A stretch of DNA of 64,000 nt from positions 621,106 to 685,105 of the forward strand of contig CAJHNH020008543.1 of assembly GCA_905116865.2 (NCBI GenBank), given 5' to 3'. Source of the stretch: Candidula unifasciata (taxonomy: Eukaryota; Mollusca; Gastropoda; Stylommatophora; Geomitridae). Of this stretch, positions 46,201 to 56,407 are shown piece by piece. The notes below the pieces were generated by a model. The model ran no database searches. It was not told the DNA's origin and was given only the letters and a program-made list of their open reading frames with translations. Each line of letters starts with the position of its first letter. Position 1 is the first letter of the stretch. The translations under genes and the position numbers were made by a program.

Positions 46201-47080
46201 CTTCTTGGCATTCAGATCATCTTCATTATCTTTTGGATTGCCGGATCACATAAGCTTTCTTGTCTCTGCACAGATCTCTGTCAGTGGCATTCTGGGTGAA
46301 TTTTGTTGATGATATTTTTCCTGCCACCATCTTAGATTATCCAGTGTAATTTTATTTTGCTGCTTCTTTCTTTATAAACCACTTGGCCATCATCGTCATG
46401 TTTTCCAGTACCTCTTCTCTCATCAATTTATCAAAGAACACTCATTCTTTCTTTTAGTTGTTTTTAATATTATTGTTAGCTTTTCTAAGGCAGTTGTTAC
46501 AAGCAACTGTTAGTTGCTCTTTTATTTTCTTGATAATCATTTTATGTATTCTGTTATATGAACATAAAGTGCTTCATAAATAAAATGCAGATGAAGTATG
46601 AGAAATGACTTTTTGGCAGCACTGAATGTAAAAGGCGCCTGCATGCCCAGTTTGTGACACTTTAAATATAAAGTTTGTTAATTTGTTCTGGTTGTCCAAA
46701 GTATTCATAACATCCATCCCAGAAAGCACCTCCCCAGTCAGATCACAAGGTTATGATATATCTGTAGTCCTGTTGCCAGAACACAGTTAATTATTCTCTC
46801 CGAGTCTGCACCAGAGCCCTTGCACTTCTGCTTCACATCTGTAATCCCTGCAGTCTGCACACAGTTTTGTAGACATGTTAAACTATACACTGTTTAAAGC
46901 TATTGTTTTAGTAGTAGTGTCATGTGTAGTTGAGATTCTAAAGCAATGATTGTTGCAACCTTGTTGGTCTGCAGGTACATTGTCAGTTACATTCCAGGAG
47001 GACAGAGGGGACTCAAGTTCTTCACCAGCATATTCTATGCAGCAGCTTCTAAGACAGTAGGGAAGACTCTTCCCATGTAG
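35719..47080 (+). CDS. SFT2D3: SFT2-domain vesicle transport protein, SFT2D3-like (complete, six exons)
   Basis: Joining 35719-35916, 39727-39792, 40959-41044, 42100-42217, 42953-43011 and 46975-47080 gives 633 nt, a 210-aa protein. All introns are GT-AG and all phases agree. After a hydrophilic N-tail of about 66 aa come four hydrophobic helices: RILGFIICLLMGTFCLSLAC, the KARKFALLYSLGS-containing segment, the helix ending FATVYFSMW, and FTVIFALAQVIALIWYIVSY. The loop carries WGPVHHVKHLF and the end is SYIPGGQRG...KTLPM. RKFALL-SLGS fits SFT2D3 better than SFT2D1/2, and length matches (about 215 aa in vertebrates). SFT2 proteins are Golgi/endosome membrane proteins linked to fusion of retrograde vesicles (family knowledge). 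A hAT transposon ends just upstream and several SINE and LINE copies lie in its introns. Confidence 0.92.
36222..37440 (-). mobile_element. RNase H-LINE 3' end with GAA tail
   Basis: Minus strand: a thumb-like segment GGIKSTPIIEMEKAGKTQAL (37400-37330), a decayed linker, then RNase H with VVMLTDVKSVLEALQSRRLP, WISLHYGVPGNEKADQLAGE and AMCTCGKVPQTAEHVLQDC. Ends GGCGAACGAAAGAAGAAG. Lies in intron 1 of the SFT2D3-like gene, antisense. Confidence 0.87.
37440..37760 (-). mobile_element. Second RNase H LINE remnant
   Basis: Minus strand: SNLAVETVTATWALAWLCTQ, EFTKVCLLYDLN, and VPRNAGVQGSKRADYCANTV reading into the neighbouring element. RNase H-like and heavily decayed; it forms a composite with the fragment at 36222-37440. 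Confidence 0.6.
37770..39720. other. Intronic sequence of the SFT2D3-like gene, no exon
   Basis: Contains family-F repeat at 38405. 38880-39180 is richer in GC and CpG than its surroundings, but no coding or RNA signal is seen. Confidence 0.5.
38405..38535 (+). repeat. Dispersed repeat, family F
   Basis: GAGGTTTCAGCTTCGCTGCA, GGTCACCCCCATACGTACTA and AAATCAAATGAAGTGCGCCT match 49820-49925. Confidence 0.6.
39727..39792 (+). CDS. SFT2D3: SFT2D3-like exon 2
   Basis: 66-nt exon, acceptor TTCTTTAG, donor GTAAGT, phase 0 on both sides. Encodes TKKQRILGFIICLLMGTFCL, the first membrane helix. Confidence 0.9.
39950..40450 (+). mobile_element. RTE-like LINE 3' fragment
   Basis: Decayed frames read WNVSEQIRNNLEAAEMWFLR, MLQIHWTARVTNN, RQTLFFGHIIRK and LAGHMMMM, ending GGCACATGATGATGATG. 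Same family as 44325-45205 and 28395-31890. Confidence 0.75.
40575..40720 (+). mobile_element. GAA-tailed SINE, truncated and rearranged copy
   Basis: Head TTGTGTGGGTTTCAGGACCC then a G run and a shortened middle, ending CAGAAGAAGATG. In intron 2 of the SFT2D3-like gene. Confidence 0.55.
40959..41044 (+). CDS. SFT2D3: SFT2D3-like exon 3
   Basis: Acceptor GTTTCAG, donor GTAAGG, phase 2 out. Encodes ACLYLPMLVLKARKFALLYS and LGSIFIIS, including the family's conserved RKFALL/YSLGS block. Confidence 0.93.
41460..41650 (+). mobile_element. LINE C-terminal remnant
   Basis: Similar to 20088-20240: both have ACTCAACACTCAAGGGAAAG, a degenerate TACAATTAGACA block, and GATGGGGACAAAGAAC...AGTGTCCC...TGATGT. 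In intron 3 of the SFT2D3-like gene. Confidence 0.6.
41870..42055 (+). mobile_element. GAA-tailed SINE, 3' part
   Basis: From GGAGTGCATCTGTG to a (GAA)n tail; the head is missing. Its tail lies about 45 bp from SFT2D3-like exon 4. Confidence 0.75.
42100..42217 (+). CDS. SFT2D3: SFT2D3-like exon 4
   Basis: Acceptor ACTTTGCAG, donor GTAAGT. Encodes FALLWGPVHHVKHLFSVDRL and PFTATYFGTLFATVYFSMW. It starts only about 45 bp downstream of a GAA-tailed SINE end. Confidence 0.92.
42295..42525 (+). mobile_element. GAA-tailed SINE copy
   Basis: CACCCACTGCC...AAGCATGTCATAAGAG...AACCAACAGTCTGCATACA...GTTTAAAACCTGTAAATGC and an AAGAAGAAG tail. The first 40 bp of the head is missing. Confidence 0.78.
42953..43011 (+). 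CDS. SFT2D3: SFT2D3-like exon 5
   Basis: 59-nt exon, acceptor TTTCTCCCAG, donor GTAAGT. Encodes VQSTLFTVIFALAQVIALI and the first two bases of a Trp codon (phase 2). Confidence 0.92.
43187..43221. repeat. Poly(G) run of about 35
   Basis: An uninterrupted G run after GGGGTGG, in intron 5 of the SFT2D3-like gene. A similar run of about 27 is at 49090-49116. Length may be affected by sequencing error. Confidence 0.9.
44325..45205 (+). mobile_element. RTE-like LINE 3' fragment split by a SINE
   Basis: Begins RNRIGQAKTAFYKMKN, is cut at 44398, and continues at 44704 with NILCYISLSMRVRKKRILAC, YIHPVLKYGCKSLTIARQAK, EASEMWFYRRMLRIPWTAKK and IEHVVTTGKICGRRDRGRQ, ending GGCACATGATGATGATGG. Confidence 0.85.
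44399..44703 (+). mobile_element. GAA-tailed SINE copy nested in an RTE-like LINE
   Basis: Complete copy with nine GAA units. Flanks AAAATGAAGAAC (44387-44398) and AAAATCAAGAAC (44704-44715) differ at one base, and the LINE sequence is continuous across them. Confidence 0.9.
45496..45738 (+). mobile_element. GAA-tailed SINE copy, head deleted
   Basis: Starts at the internal TCTGGGGAAAACAA and ends GGTGAACATGAAAAAGAAAG. Perfect 10-bp duplication ATTAAAGATA at 45486-45495 and 45739-45748, so the head was already short on insertion. Confidence 0.85.
45925..46182 (+). mobile_element. LINE 3'-end fragment with GAA tail
   Basis: Reads RANRLK, stop, LGHTERMSEDRGVKTVYTRE, MNGRP, RRWRENVQIDLQTLGVTNWK, and ends GGGCTCGGAATGCTGAAGAAG. 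The last 60 bp recur at 25150-25215. Confidence 0.72.
46183..46974. other. End of SFT2D3-like intron 5, unique AT-rich sequence
   Basis: No repeat or exon recognised before the exon 6 acceptor. Confidence 0.5.
46975..47080 (+). CDS. SFT2D3: SFT2D3-like exon 6 and stop
   Basis: Acceptor GTCTGCAG. Encodes YIVSYIPGGQRGLKFFTS then IFYAAASKTVGKTLPM and TAG. W-Y-x-x-SYIP is the family's C-terminal motif. A possible polyadenylation signal ATTAAA is at 47936-47941; the 3' UTR end is not certain. Confidence 0.92.
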
Positions 47081-48207
47081 CTGCTGCTGCCGGTTGGTCC
47101 CTGACACAGCTATCCTGCTGTTGATGATGCTAGTGGATGGGCATACGGGAGCAAGTGTTCAGTGTATTCTATTAGCTGAGGAGACCATATATGCCATCCC
47201 AGTCCAAGTACTCTGTGTTGAGCAGATGATGAATGTTCTGATAGAAAATTTCACAGAGTAGGAGGTCAGAAAGAAAGGGGTAAGAGACAGAGAGGGAGAT
47301 AGAGGCAGGAGACAGACAATGGAAGATAGGGATGGGAGACAGGGAGAGCAAGAGAGAGGTGGGAGAAAGAGAGGGGCAAGAACCAGTGTGAGCTGAGACA
47401 TGTAAGAGACATTTCCAAAAGCTGTGATCCATGACTTACACAGATATCTTATATCTCAATTGTTTATTGTTGATAAAAACTAGCTGAAGGTGGGAGAAGT
47501 GTCAACATTTCATTCATTCATTCAACCTATTGTGCCATTATATAGGGCTTACATTCTGTCTTCCCCCCCCCCCCCCCCCTTCCCCATTTCATTCTGTCCT
47601 GTGCAGTCCATTTGAAATCGTGAATTGAATCCAGTTTTTGGCCTCTCTGCCTTATAACGGTTGTTACTAGGGATTTTCCAGTTATTAGGGATTGTCCAGA
47701 AATTTCTCTTATTTCTTCACCCATCTTGAATTCTTTCTATTTATCAGCATTTAATGGTTGACAAATTCTTTGTGTGTGTGTTATATTTTTAAAATTATTA
47801 TGTGGAAAAACTGCATATATTTTGTATTTGTTTTCTGTATATGAGAGAAAACAAGCTCACTGTACGTAATTCATATTGAATCTTTTATGTTTGTTATACA
47901 TTCCATATATGGATATATCATGTCTGGCTGGTTTTATTAAACAAACAAACCGTTTCCTTCTCTGTTGGCTGCTCCCTGAAGGCTTGTCACCATTGGGACT
48001 CAAAAAATGGCATCCTTGATACCAGTTCAACCTCCTAAGAAGTTATCATTGAGGAACCATTAATGGCTATACCAAGCACTAACCTGATGCCCACAGTGGA
48101 GAGGATGATGTTGCTTGTCGCATTTTTTTTCCCACAATTTGTACAAATCCTGACAAGATGACATTACTGCAGTTGATTGGTGTTCAGAAATGCTGTGTGT
48201 ATTTTCC
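47081..48207. other. Probable 3' UTR and downstream sequence of the SFT2D3-like gene
   Basis: Purine-rich GAGA stretch at 47270-47370, poly(C) at 47564-47579, candidate ATTAAA at 47936. No further gene. Confidence 0.4.
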
Positions 48208-48488
48208 CCCATGTGGGTTCCGGGGCCCCATTGTGGGGAAAACAAGACCCACTGCCTTCCCAGCAAGCATGTTGTAAGAGTAAACTAATTGGGGATTTCT
48301 TTCAAAGTCAGAGTGCATCTGCCTGAGAGACAGAGAGCCAACAGTCTGCATACACATAAGTCAGATCTGTGAAATGGATGTGCATGCAATACTCAGGTTC
48401 TGGAACAAGTCTCCAGTCCAGAGGTGGATGAACAACCAGAACTTTCCACTGAAGTTTACAGCCGGTGAACGTGAAGAAGAAGAAAAAG
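48208..48488 (+). mobile_element. GAA-tailed SINE copy downstream of the SFT2D3-like gene
   Basis: From CCCCCATGTGGGTTCCGGGG to GTGAACGTGAAGAAGAAG. Short flanking repeat TGTATTTT on both sides. Confidence 0.85.
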
Positions 48489-49470
48489 AGTATGTATTTT
48501 AGCAATCAATGCTGGCTTTGAGGGTTTTTTCAGGGGTTTGATGTCTTGTCATTGTTGCTGCAGCTGATGTTGATGATGATTATCTGGGGAGATTTCCACA
48601 GCTTCTCTCTCTGTTTACTTATGACCAAATGTCTGTTGGTTGTAATATGCACACTTCTAGCACCAACCAGAGCATGCCGTCACTTCTATACCTATTCCAA
48701 GTTTTGATGCTCTGGTGCATCAGGTCGTGCTGTCATTGTGACATCAAGTTGTGACAAAGCTTCCACCATTCATCTGTCACATACTTTCAGAACTTTGTTT
48801 AGTGCCTGGTAAGAAAGTTTGTTGGTGAACAAACATTAGACTGCGACCTAATGTATATAAAATACCTCAAATCTCCATGCCGTGTGCAAAACAGTGTCAC
48901 AGTTTCAACCACCTACAGTAGAATATTTACTTTATTGTGACACCATCATAAGATTTGCTGCCAATGTGCCTAGCATATACAGAAAAGGTATCATATAACT
49001 TTTGAAGGCAAGCTTCAGCTCCCTTACATTGACTTTAAACATATTCAGCTTTGCAACTGAAGGTGTGCAGTAAGAAAAATTTCAAGAAAGGGGGGGGGGG
49101 GGGGGGGGGGGGGGGGCTAGTGGAGACCACCATATCACTGTCCAGAGAAAAGATTTATTGACAGGTTTAAAGCTAGACTTTTTTGGGGTTTTGTTTCTTT
49201 CCTTCACCCACCCTCTTTTCCCTTTGTTTTTCAAAAAAACATTTGACTTGTCAAGTTCTGTGGGTTTTATATGGTAAACTTTGCTGTATTTCAGAAGATA
49301 ACCAGCCTGACAGATGTTATTTCTGTGTCAGGAGACAGAGGCAGGGGTTGAAGTTATAAACTCATTACAGCAAAGTTACACTAATTTGTTTCTCTTATCA
49401 GTGACTGTAAAATTTACCACATGCTAAAGAAATATAGTTGCTTGTTTCTTGTATTGCTTCCAAGTGTGCG
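48489..49470. other. Intergenic stretch with a G run, no gene seen
   Basis: G run at 49090-49116; the rest is unique. Confidence 0.5.
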
Positions 49471-49745
49471 TTTCGAGACTCTGTTTTGGGTGGGGGTAGA
49501 CCCATTGCTCCCCCCCTTTCCCCACCCCAAACAAGCATGTTGTAAGATAGGGATGTTTCCTTAAAAGTTGGTGTATGTCTGCCTACGAGGCGAAGAACTT
49601 ACAGTCTGCATACAGATAAGCCAGATCTGTCAAATGGATGTGCATGCAACACTCAGGTTCTGAAAAATGACTACAGTCCAGAAGTGGATAAACAACCAGA
49701 ACTTTCCTCCGGAATTTAAAGCTGATGAACACACAAAAAGAAGTA
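49470..49745 (+). mobile_element. GAA-tailed SINE copy, decayed
   Basis: Head changed by G/C runs; middle ACAGTCTGCATACAGATAAG and GTGGATAAACAACCAGAACT conserved; tail degraded to ACACACAAAAAGAAG. Confidence 0.75.
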
Positions 49746-49814
49746 TGACTAACGAATGTTGTGCCTTCTATACACCACTGCTGTTTTAGGGGTCATTACA
49801 TGGGAAGGACTCAG

Positions 49815-49925
49815 TCTCATCTGAAGTTGAGTCTAAGTCGAGGTTTCAATGTCACTTCAGTTGGGTCACCCCATACTTGCTCGGTTCCTCTGCCAGTGAA
49901 ATCAAATGAAATGTTCCTCACTGTC
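49815..49925 (+). repeat. Dispersed repeat, family F
   Basis: GAGGTTTCAATGTCACTTCA, GGGTCACCCCATACTTGCTC and AAATCAAATGAAATGTTCCT match 38405-38535. Confidence 0.6.
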
Positions 49926-50597
49926 TATTTGAAAAACTGGTGAACAAACAATTAATCCCGGCACAATCTAGAAATATGCACCCACAGCAAATGCAAAAGG
50001 CAGTTGCTAGAGACGCCAAAGACAACAGTCGCCACCAGAAATAGTTTGTCGTTGATGGAAGCAGTGGGTCATGAAAAGCTGGCTATACACCTGTAAAATT
50101 ATTACGTAAGGTATTTTGCCAGCTTAATCATAAACCGGCTACAGGCCATATTGAATACGGCGAAACAGCTCTTGTGGTTCTGCCTGGGAGAGAGGGAACG
50201 TGAGGTTTTAATCCTGTCTGTCCTACCTTGGCTTCTTCCAGTGCCTGTCTAGAGCAGAGATGGGTGGTCTTAACATTTGAATTCTCTCCTTACTACCTTT
50301 CTTGGCTTCTTCCTCTTGGTCTGGAGCAGATGCTGGGGATTGATCTCATGCTGTCCATACTACCAAAACCCGATTATAGTTAGAAAAGTGGTCCATTTAG
50401 TTGTTTTTTTTCCACCCTATCTTGGGGATTAGAAGATTTCATGGGGAGTTCCTAGGAAAGTTTGATAGTATAGGGGTGTTAGAGTGTGAAATGAACACAG
50501 ACTAACACCCCCACACCCCACATTAGACTTTCCCAAGAACTCCACATGAAATAGATGGGGTGAACTAAAAGGAAAAGTACAAGAAAATCTCTTTAAA

Positions 50598-50815
50598 TGG
50601 AGCTGGCGTGGTGTAGTGGCTGGACACTTTTACCTACAGATCCGAAGGTTCAAATCTGGACGGTGCCTGACTTTTTCAAAAATGACCTTGGCTTCCACCA
50701 ACTAAAATGGGTACCAGGTAAAAGCCCTGGGAAGTAAAGACGGCCAGCGTGATGCTGACCACCTCCCCCACCAAGAGTCGATTGGCTGCTTAAAATATAG
50801 GTCTTGGTCTAAATG
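50598..50815 (+). mobile_element. tRNA-derived SINE (family B)
   Basis: Head GGCGTGGTGTAGTGGCTGGA, B box GAAGGTTCAAATCTGG, core GGGTACCAGGTAAAAGCCCT and GCGTGATGCTGACCACC. Confidence 0.82.
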
Positions 50816-50877
50816 CTTATTACGCAGGAAGGCATGACAAAGGGTCCTTCACTGCTTTGTAATACTTCAAAATTCAT

Positions 50878-51420
50878 GGATGTTGGAATGTCTATCACTT
50901 ATCCATGGATGTTGGAATGTCTCTCACTTATCCATGGATGTTGGAATGTCTCTCACTTATCCATGGATGTTGGAATGTCTCTCACTTATCCATGGATGTT
51001 GGAATGTCTCTCACTTATCCATGGATGTTGGAATGTCTCTCACTTATCCATGGATGTTGGAATGTCTCTCACTTATCCATGGATGTTGGAATGTCTCTCA
51101 CTTATCCATGCATGTTGGAATGTCTCTCACTTATCCATGGATGTTGGAATATCTCTCACTTATCCATGGATGTTGGAATGTCTCTCACTTATCCATGGAT
51201 GTTGGAATGTCTCTCACTTATCCATGGATGTTGGAATATCTCTCACTTATCCATGGATGTTGGAATATCTCTCACTTATCCATGGATGTTGGAATGTCTC
51301 TCACTTATCCATGGATGTTGGAATGTCTCTCACTTATCCATTGATGTTGGAATGTCTCTCACTTATCCATGGATGTTGGAATGTCTCTCACTTATCCATG
51401 GATGTTGGAATATCTCTCAC
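50878..51420. repeat. 29-bp minisatellite open in all three forward frames
   Basis: About 18.7 copies of GGATGTTGGAATGTCTCTCA then CTTATCCAT. Units differ by single bases only. Since 29 is not a multiple of three and no unit holds a stop in any forward phase, three long overlapping frames arise. Confidence 0.97.
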
Positions 51421-51734
51421 AATTGTAGTAGCATGTTAGACAAAGGGAAGCCACCAGAAATATACAAGAAGTTTATTTTCACAGTGAGACACCATGACAG
51501 TTCAGACACGTTTTCTTACCATCCATTCTCACAACTTTGGTTTTCAAGTTACGCCGTCATTATTCACTGCAAACACTGTACACATACAATCATGACACAC
51601 AGCAAACAGAACAACAAAACAATGTTAATGGAAAGATGAACAGTAAAATTGTGTTCACAGCTTCAGCCCCTTGATGTAAAATAGTTGAAGTATTTATAAA
51701 CCTCACCCAAATGTGGGATGTAATTTTACGTTAT

Positions 51735-51895
51735 TTTAAATAAAGCCTCATCCGGTTGTAGTATGGCGTTCTAATATAACCTAACAGATGAATGGGGTTT
51801 CTCTGGGAACTTGTGCCCGGGTGATCCTCGTCCGAATGTAGGCACTTTGGTGTTGGTTGCTCATTGTACGGTCCCAGTGGTATTGAACGCCGTAC
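51735..51895 (+). repeat. Dispersed repeat, family D, divergent
   Basis: AATGGGGTTTCTCTGGGAAC, CCCGGGTGATCCTCGTCCG and GGCACTTTGGTG resemble family D, but the ends are lost. Confidence 0.4.
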
Positions 51896-52077
51896 ACACA
51901 CAAGTATTTACATTATTGTGACATAGGAATTATTGCCAGTGTTTTAGACACAAAACAAGACATTATTTGGTAAGACGGCAACTTTTTGAAGACGAGCTTC
52001 AACTGCCTTACACTGGCTGCTGCTCTCTTTAAGTATATGCATCCTGACAACTGAAGATGTAACAGGACACTTTCCCA

Positions 52078-52310
52078 CGTCTTCAGGCTTACTGGGCATA
52101 TAGGGCTAGACCTATATTTTATAGACCAATCGGCACTTGTTGGCTGATGTGGTCAACATCATGCTAGCCGCTTTTACTTCCCATGAAATTGCCTGGTACA
52201 GATTTAGGGCTGGGTCGACCTAGGAGTCAAGGTAATTTTTTAAGGGAAAAAAACGTCTGGCTCTTTAAGGACCTGATCTCACGACCTTGGGATACCCAGG
52301 CACGCGTAAA
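52078..52310 (-). mobile_element. tRNA-derived SINE (family B)
   Basis: Plus-strand text GGGCATATAGGGCTAGACCT and ATGTGGTCAACATCATGCTA marks the tail and core in reverse; the head at 52260-52310 is decayed. Confidence 0.78.
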
Positions 52311-52539
52311 CCAGCCTCATACAAATCTCCTGTTGACACCTCTTACGACATGCATGGTGGCTAGCATGGCTACTATTGTGCCTCCCATGTGGAACGTGGT
52401 ATCACACCAGTGGAATCAGATTAGAGTCGGATTATATAGGAGGATATGAAAGGGGCTGTAGAAGATCTGTAAAGATAAGATGGCTTGGCATGAGGACCTC
52501 TGCTTCTTTGCAGCGATTGGGGAGAAGAAGAGTTAAAGG

Positions 52540-52670
52540 ACTTGAAACTTAAATAAAAACCACACGGGAGAGAAAAGTTGGAAACAGGCGAACAAGAGGT
52601 AGACAGCGATCCGAGTGGGAGAAACTATAAGAGTTGGACAAACAGCAGTTTGAGAGAGTGAATAAAATTG
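52540..52670 (+). mobile_element. LINE 3'-end fragment related to 1085-1200
   Basis: Reads RKVGNRRTRGRQRSEWEKL, a stop, then ELDKQQFERV. Decayed. Confidence 0.5.
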
Positions 52671-53021
52671 ATGAGAAACCAAGAATGCTAGAAATCCATT
52701 GTATCTAACATTAAATGGGGTGGTGGCACCAGACTTATTTCTGTTGTTGAAGCTATCTAGTGGTAAGTTTGCCTTCATTCTTCTGCATCAGATTGTTGGC
52801 AGCCACTTGAGCGTTTCACGCCAAGAAGAGTAAAGACCACATCGACGCTATGTGTGCTAACTGTCGTAGCTTTGTGGAATAAACGCCAGAACACATCCAA
52901 TTATCTTTTCAGGTAGAACGATGACAAAGGACAAACATTGTTAAAACGTTGGAATCAACGTATAGTCTATGACATTTGTTTCTTCCTTTGTTTCATTGAA
53001 TGTCATCTGGAAAGCAGAGAG

Positions 53022-53027
53022 TTTATT
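53022..53027 (-). promoter_or_regulatory. Candidate polyadenylation signal of the 3CxxC gene
   Basis: AATAAA on the minus strand about 145 nt after the stop codon. Position is suitable; no transcript evidence. Confidence 0.4.
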
Positions 53028-53172
53028 AGGCCAGATTTTTGACACAAGTAAAGTCTTGGATTTACACTCAGTAAACTTCCGAATCACTTGATGGCATGGT
53101 GTGGTGGGTTATCCAGTTGTGTACCTTTACAGATGTCAACAACAACATAACAAAAAAATTTAGCTATATCTC

Positions 53173-53337
53173 TCAAGAAAACGTCCACTCCTCCTTACAC
53201 AGACCCTCCTTGCAGGCCTGGCACAGATCAGAGTTGTGCTGATTTCGCGGCTTGCCCTGTCGACGATCAATCCTCAGCAGCGGTCGCACAAATCCATAGA
53301 ACACTTGGCCCACTCGGTTGTAGACATTGCCCACTAC
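53173..53337 (-). CDS. 3CxxC protein exon 3 and stop
   Basis: Acceptor ACTTTCAG. Encodes VVGNVYNRVGQVFYGFVRPL through DLCQACKEGLCKEEWTFS and TGA. The last Cys cluster (CQAC...C) completes the zinc fold. The acceptor and first 16 bases of this exon lie inside unit zero of the neighbouring 48-bp repeat. Confidence 0.88.
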   Translation of the reverse strand, partial: VVGNVYNRVGQVFYGFVRPLLRIDRRQGKPRNQHNSDLCQACKEGLCKEEWTFS

Positions 53338-56337
53338 CTGAAAGTAGATGTAGATAATTACAGGCTCATGCAGACGTTGCCAGTTACGGGAAAGTAGATA
53401 CAAATCATTAGGCTACATGTTATTGTAGACATTGTCAACCATAAGAAAGTAGGTAACGATAATTACAGCTGTGGTAAATTTTGCCAACTACGGAAAAGTA
53501 GATAATTACATGCTGTTGTAAACATTGCCAACTACGAGAAAGTAGATGTAGATATTTTAAGATGTTATGGACAGAGAATGAAGTGGTTTGGCCATTTAGT
53601 AAGAATGTAACCGGATTAGATTGCCTATAAGGCCTTTTACAGTAAAACATCGGGAAGAAAGGCCAGAGGAAGACCCAGGAAAAAATGAATAGATGGAGTA
53701 GCTGAATACGGCCAGAAGATCCAGAAAACTGTCACTCAAATCACGCGAGAGGCACAAAACAAATATTTTAAACCACGACACTGGGCTGCAACCCGGTAAA
53801 AGTGAAGAAGACAATAGATAGATAGATGGACATGGCTAATTACGGGATAGCAGATGCAGATTACATCAAGGAAGATTGGCTAATAAACAGCATCCTGTCT
53901 CGGTAGCTGAAATATTTTGGTCATATCAACCGCCGCGACAAAGTGGAAACAATTATAGCAGAAGGCATGGTACCAGGAAGGAGAAGCAGGGGCCGACCGA
54001 CACGAAGATGGGCACAGGATATAAGTGACTCCTTGAGTATTAAAGTACACGAGGCAGGAGAACTGGCGAGAGAACGAGTTTCTTGCAGCAGACTGATGAA
54101 ATTGACATTCTGCAAATGACTTGCTACATGATGATGATGAGATGTAGATTTTTACATTGCCAACTACGTTAAAGTAGGTGTAGATAATTATATGCCGTTG
54201 TAGATGCTGCCTGCTGCGGGAAAGTATTTGTAGATAATTGGGGCCATTGTAGACTTAGCAAACTGTGAGAAAGTAGATGTTGCCTACTACGGGAAAATAG
54301 ATGTAGACAATTACAGCTGTTTTAGACATTGCCAACTACGGGGAAGTGGATGTAATAATCACAGCTGTTTTAGACATTGCCAACTACTGGGAAGTGGATG
54401 TAATAATTGCAGCTGTTTTAGACATTGCCAACTACTGGGAAGTGGATGTAATAATTGCAGCTGTTTTAGACATTGCCAACTACTGGGAAGTGGATGTAAT
54501 AATTGTAGCTGTTGTAGACATTGCCAACTACTGGGAAGTGGATGTAATAATTGCAGCTGTTGTAGACATTGCCAACTACTGGGAAGTGGATGTAATAATT
54601 GCAGCTGTTTTAGACATTGCCAACTATGGGGAAGTGGATGTAATAATTACAGCTGTTTTAGACATTGCCAACTACGGGGAAGTGGATGTAATAATCACAG
54701 CTGTTTTAGACATTGCCAACTACGGGGAAGTGGATGTAATAATTGCAGCTGTTGTAGACATTGCCAACTACGGGGAAGTGGATGTAATAATTGCAGCTGT
54801 TGTAGACATTGCCAACTACGGGGAAGTGGATGTAATAATTGCAGCTGTTTTAGACATTGCCAACTACTGGGAAGTGGATGTAATAATTGCAGCTGTTTTA
54901 GACATTGCCAACTATGGGGAAGTGGATGTAATAATTACAGCTGTTTTAGACATTGCCAACTACTGGGAAGTGGATGTAATAATTGCAGCTGTTTTAGACA
55001 TTGCCAACTACTGGGAAGTGGATGTAATAATCACAGCTGTTTTAGACATTGCCAACTACTGGGAAGTGGATGTAATAATTACAGCTGTTTTAGACATTGC
55101 CAACTACTGGGAAGTGGGTGTAATAATTACAGCTGTTTTAGACATTGCCAACTATGGGGAAGTGGATGTAATAATTGCAGCTGTTTTAGACATTGCCAAC
55201 TATGGGGAAGTGGATGTAATAATTGCAGCTGTTGTCGACATTACCTAAACCCAGAAAGTATATAGAAATCAATTACTTAGTTCCCTGTGTGAGTTCCGGG
55301 ACCCCATTTTGGGCAAAACAAGAATAGACCCACTGCCTCTTTAAAAAGCCGACTAAATAGGGATTTCCTTCGAAGTCGGAGTGCATCTGCTAAGAGGCAA
55401 TGAACTAACAATCTGCATACAAATAAGTCAGATTTGTTAAACGGATGTGCATACAACACTCAGGTTCTGGGACAAGTCTAAGAGGTGGATGAACAAGCAG
55501 AACTTTCCGCCGGAGTTTACAGCCGAGGAACTCCAAGAAGAAGAGGAAGAAGAAGATGAAGATTAGTTAGGTATGATTACCCTGTGATTCTGGTGATCGT
55601 GTGTCATGGCGAGGCATACTAACTCACACTTGTCAACATAGTAACGATGATCAGTTTTGATAACCACCAAGATGAGATCAGTGAAATCAAATACATAATC
55701 GATCATAAAACGACATGATGATGATGATGAAAAACAATGAGAAGAGTGACGACGATGATGACGCGAATCTGCCTGACCTTGATGACCTCCTCAGGATACC
55801 ACATGGCGTGTTGGTATCCCTGGCTCTGACATCGCTGGCATTGTTGTCCGTACAGCTTGAACATGACGTAGCCGCAGTTTATGTGGTAGTTCAAGTGGAA
55901 CCAGAAGATGACTCGCCCTTTCATCGACGTCCAACCGTGGCCACACTTCTAAAGACACGATCGCATCAGAGTAAGATATAAACATTGTGTGAAAAAATGG
56001 CGGGAAGGGGAGGGGGAATATTCCGGTGTCTTGCCTATTTTTCACCAATTTTTACTTTTTTTTTTTTTGGGTCGTCATATATTTCCACGTCCTTCTGTTG
56101 TTGCTTCTGTCACTCCTCTTTGTTTTCCGTGCCTATGGCTCTCAGATGAGAAAAGCACAGGCCTTTATGAAGACTGTTCTGCGTCGCATTTCTTCCACTC
56201 ATCCAGACAGATTGGTTTCGACCGGAATGCCAACTGGCCACATCAGGAAACGTATCCTTAATTCTCGAAAAATATGAATCTCTGTGCATCAACTTTGATG
56301 TTTTCCATATATTTTCTTCAGCCTTTTCTCTGCTTCA

Positions 56338-56407
<70 letters not shown>

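Noticed and set aside
50878..51420. CRISPR-like regular repeats
   Set aside because: Units are directly tandem with no unique spacers, and the sequence is animal nuclear DNA. The same applies to the 20-, 40-, 43- and 48-bp arrays.
50813..51639. Three long overlapping forward frames with Met-Asp-Val-Gly repeats
   Set aside because: Product of a 29-bp repeat without stops. Being open in all three frames equally is the mark of a repeat, not of a coding gene.
54346..55248. 300-codon open frame of 16-residue repeats (VDVIIAAVLDIANYWE type)
   Set aside because: It is the translation of the 48-bp minisatellite. The period is a multiple of three, so one open unit keeps the frame open. It lies antisense in an intron and has no homology.
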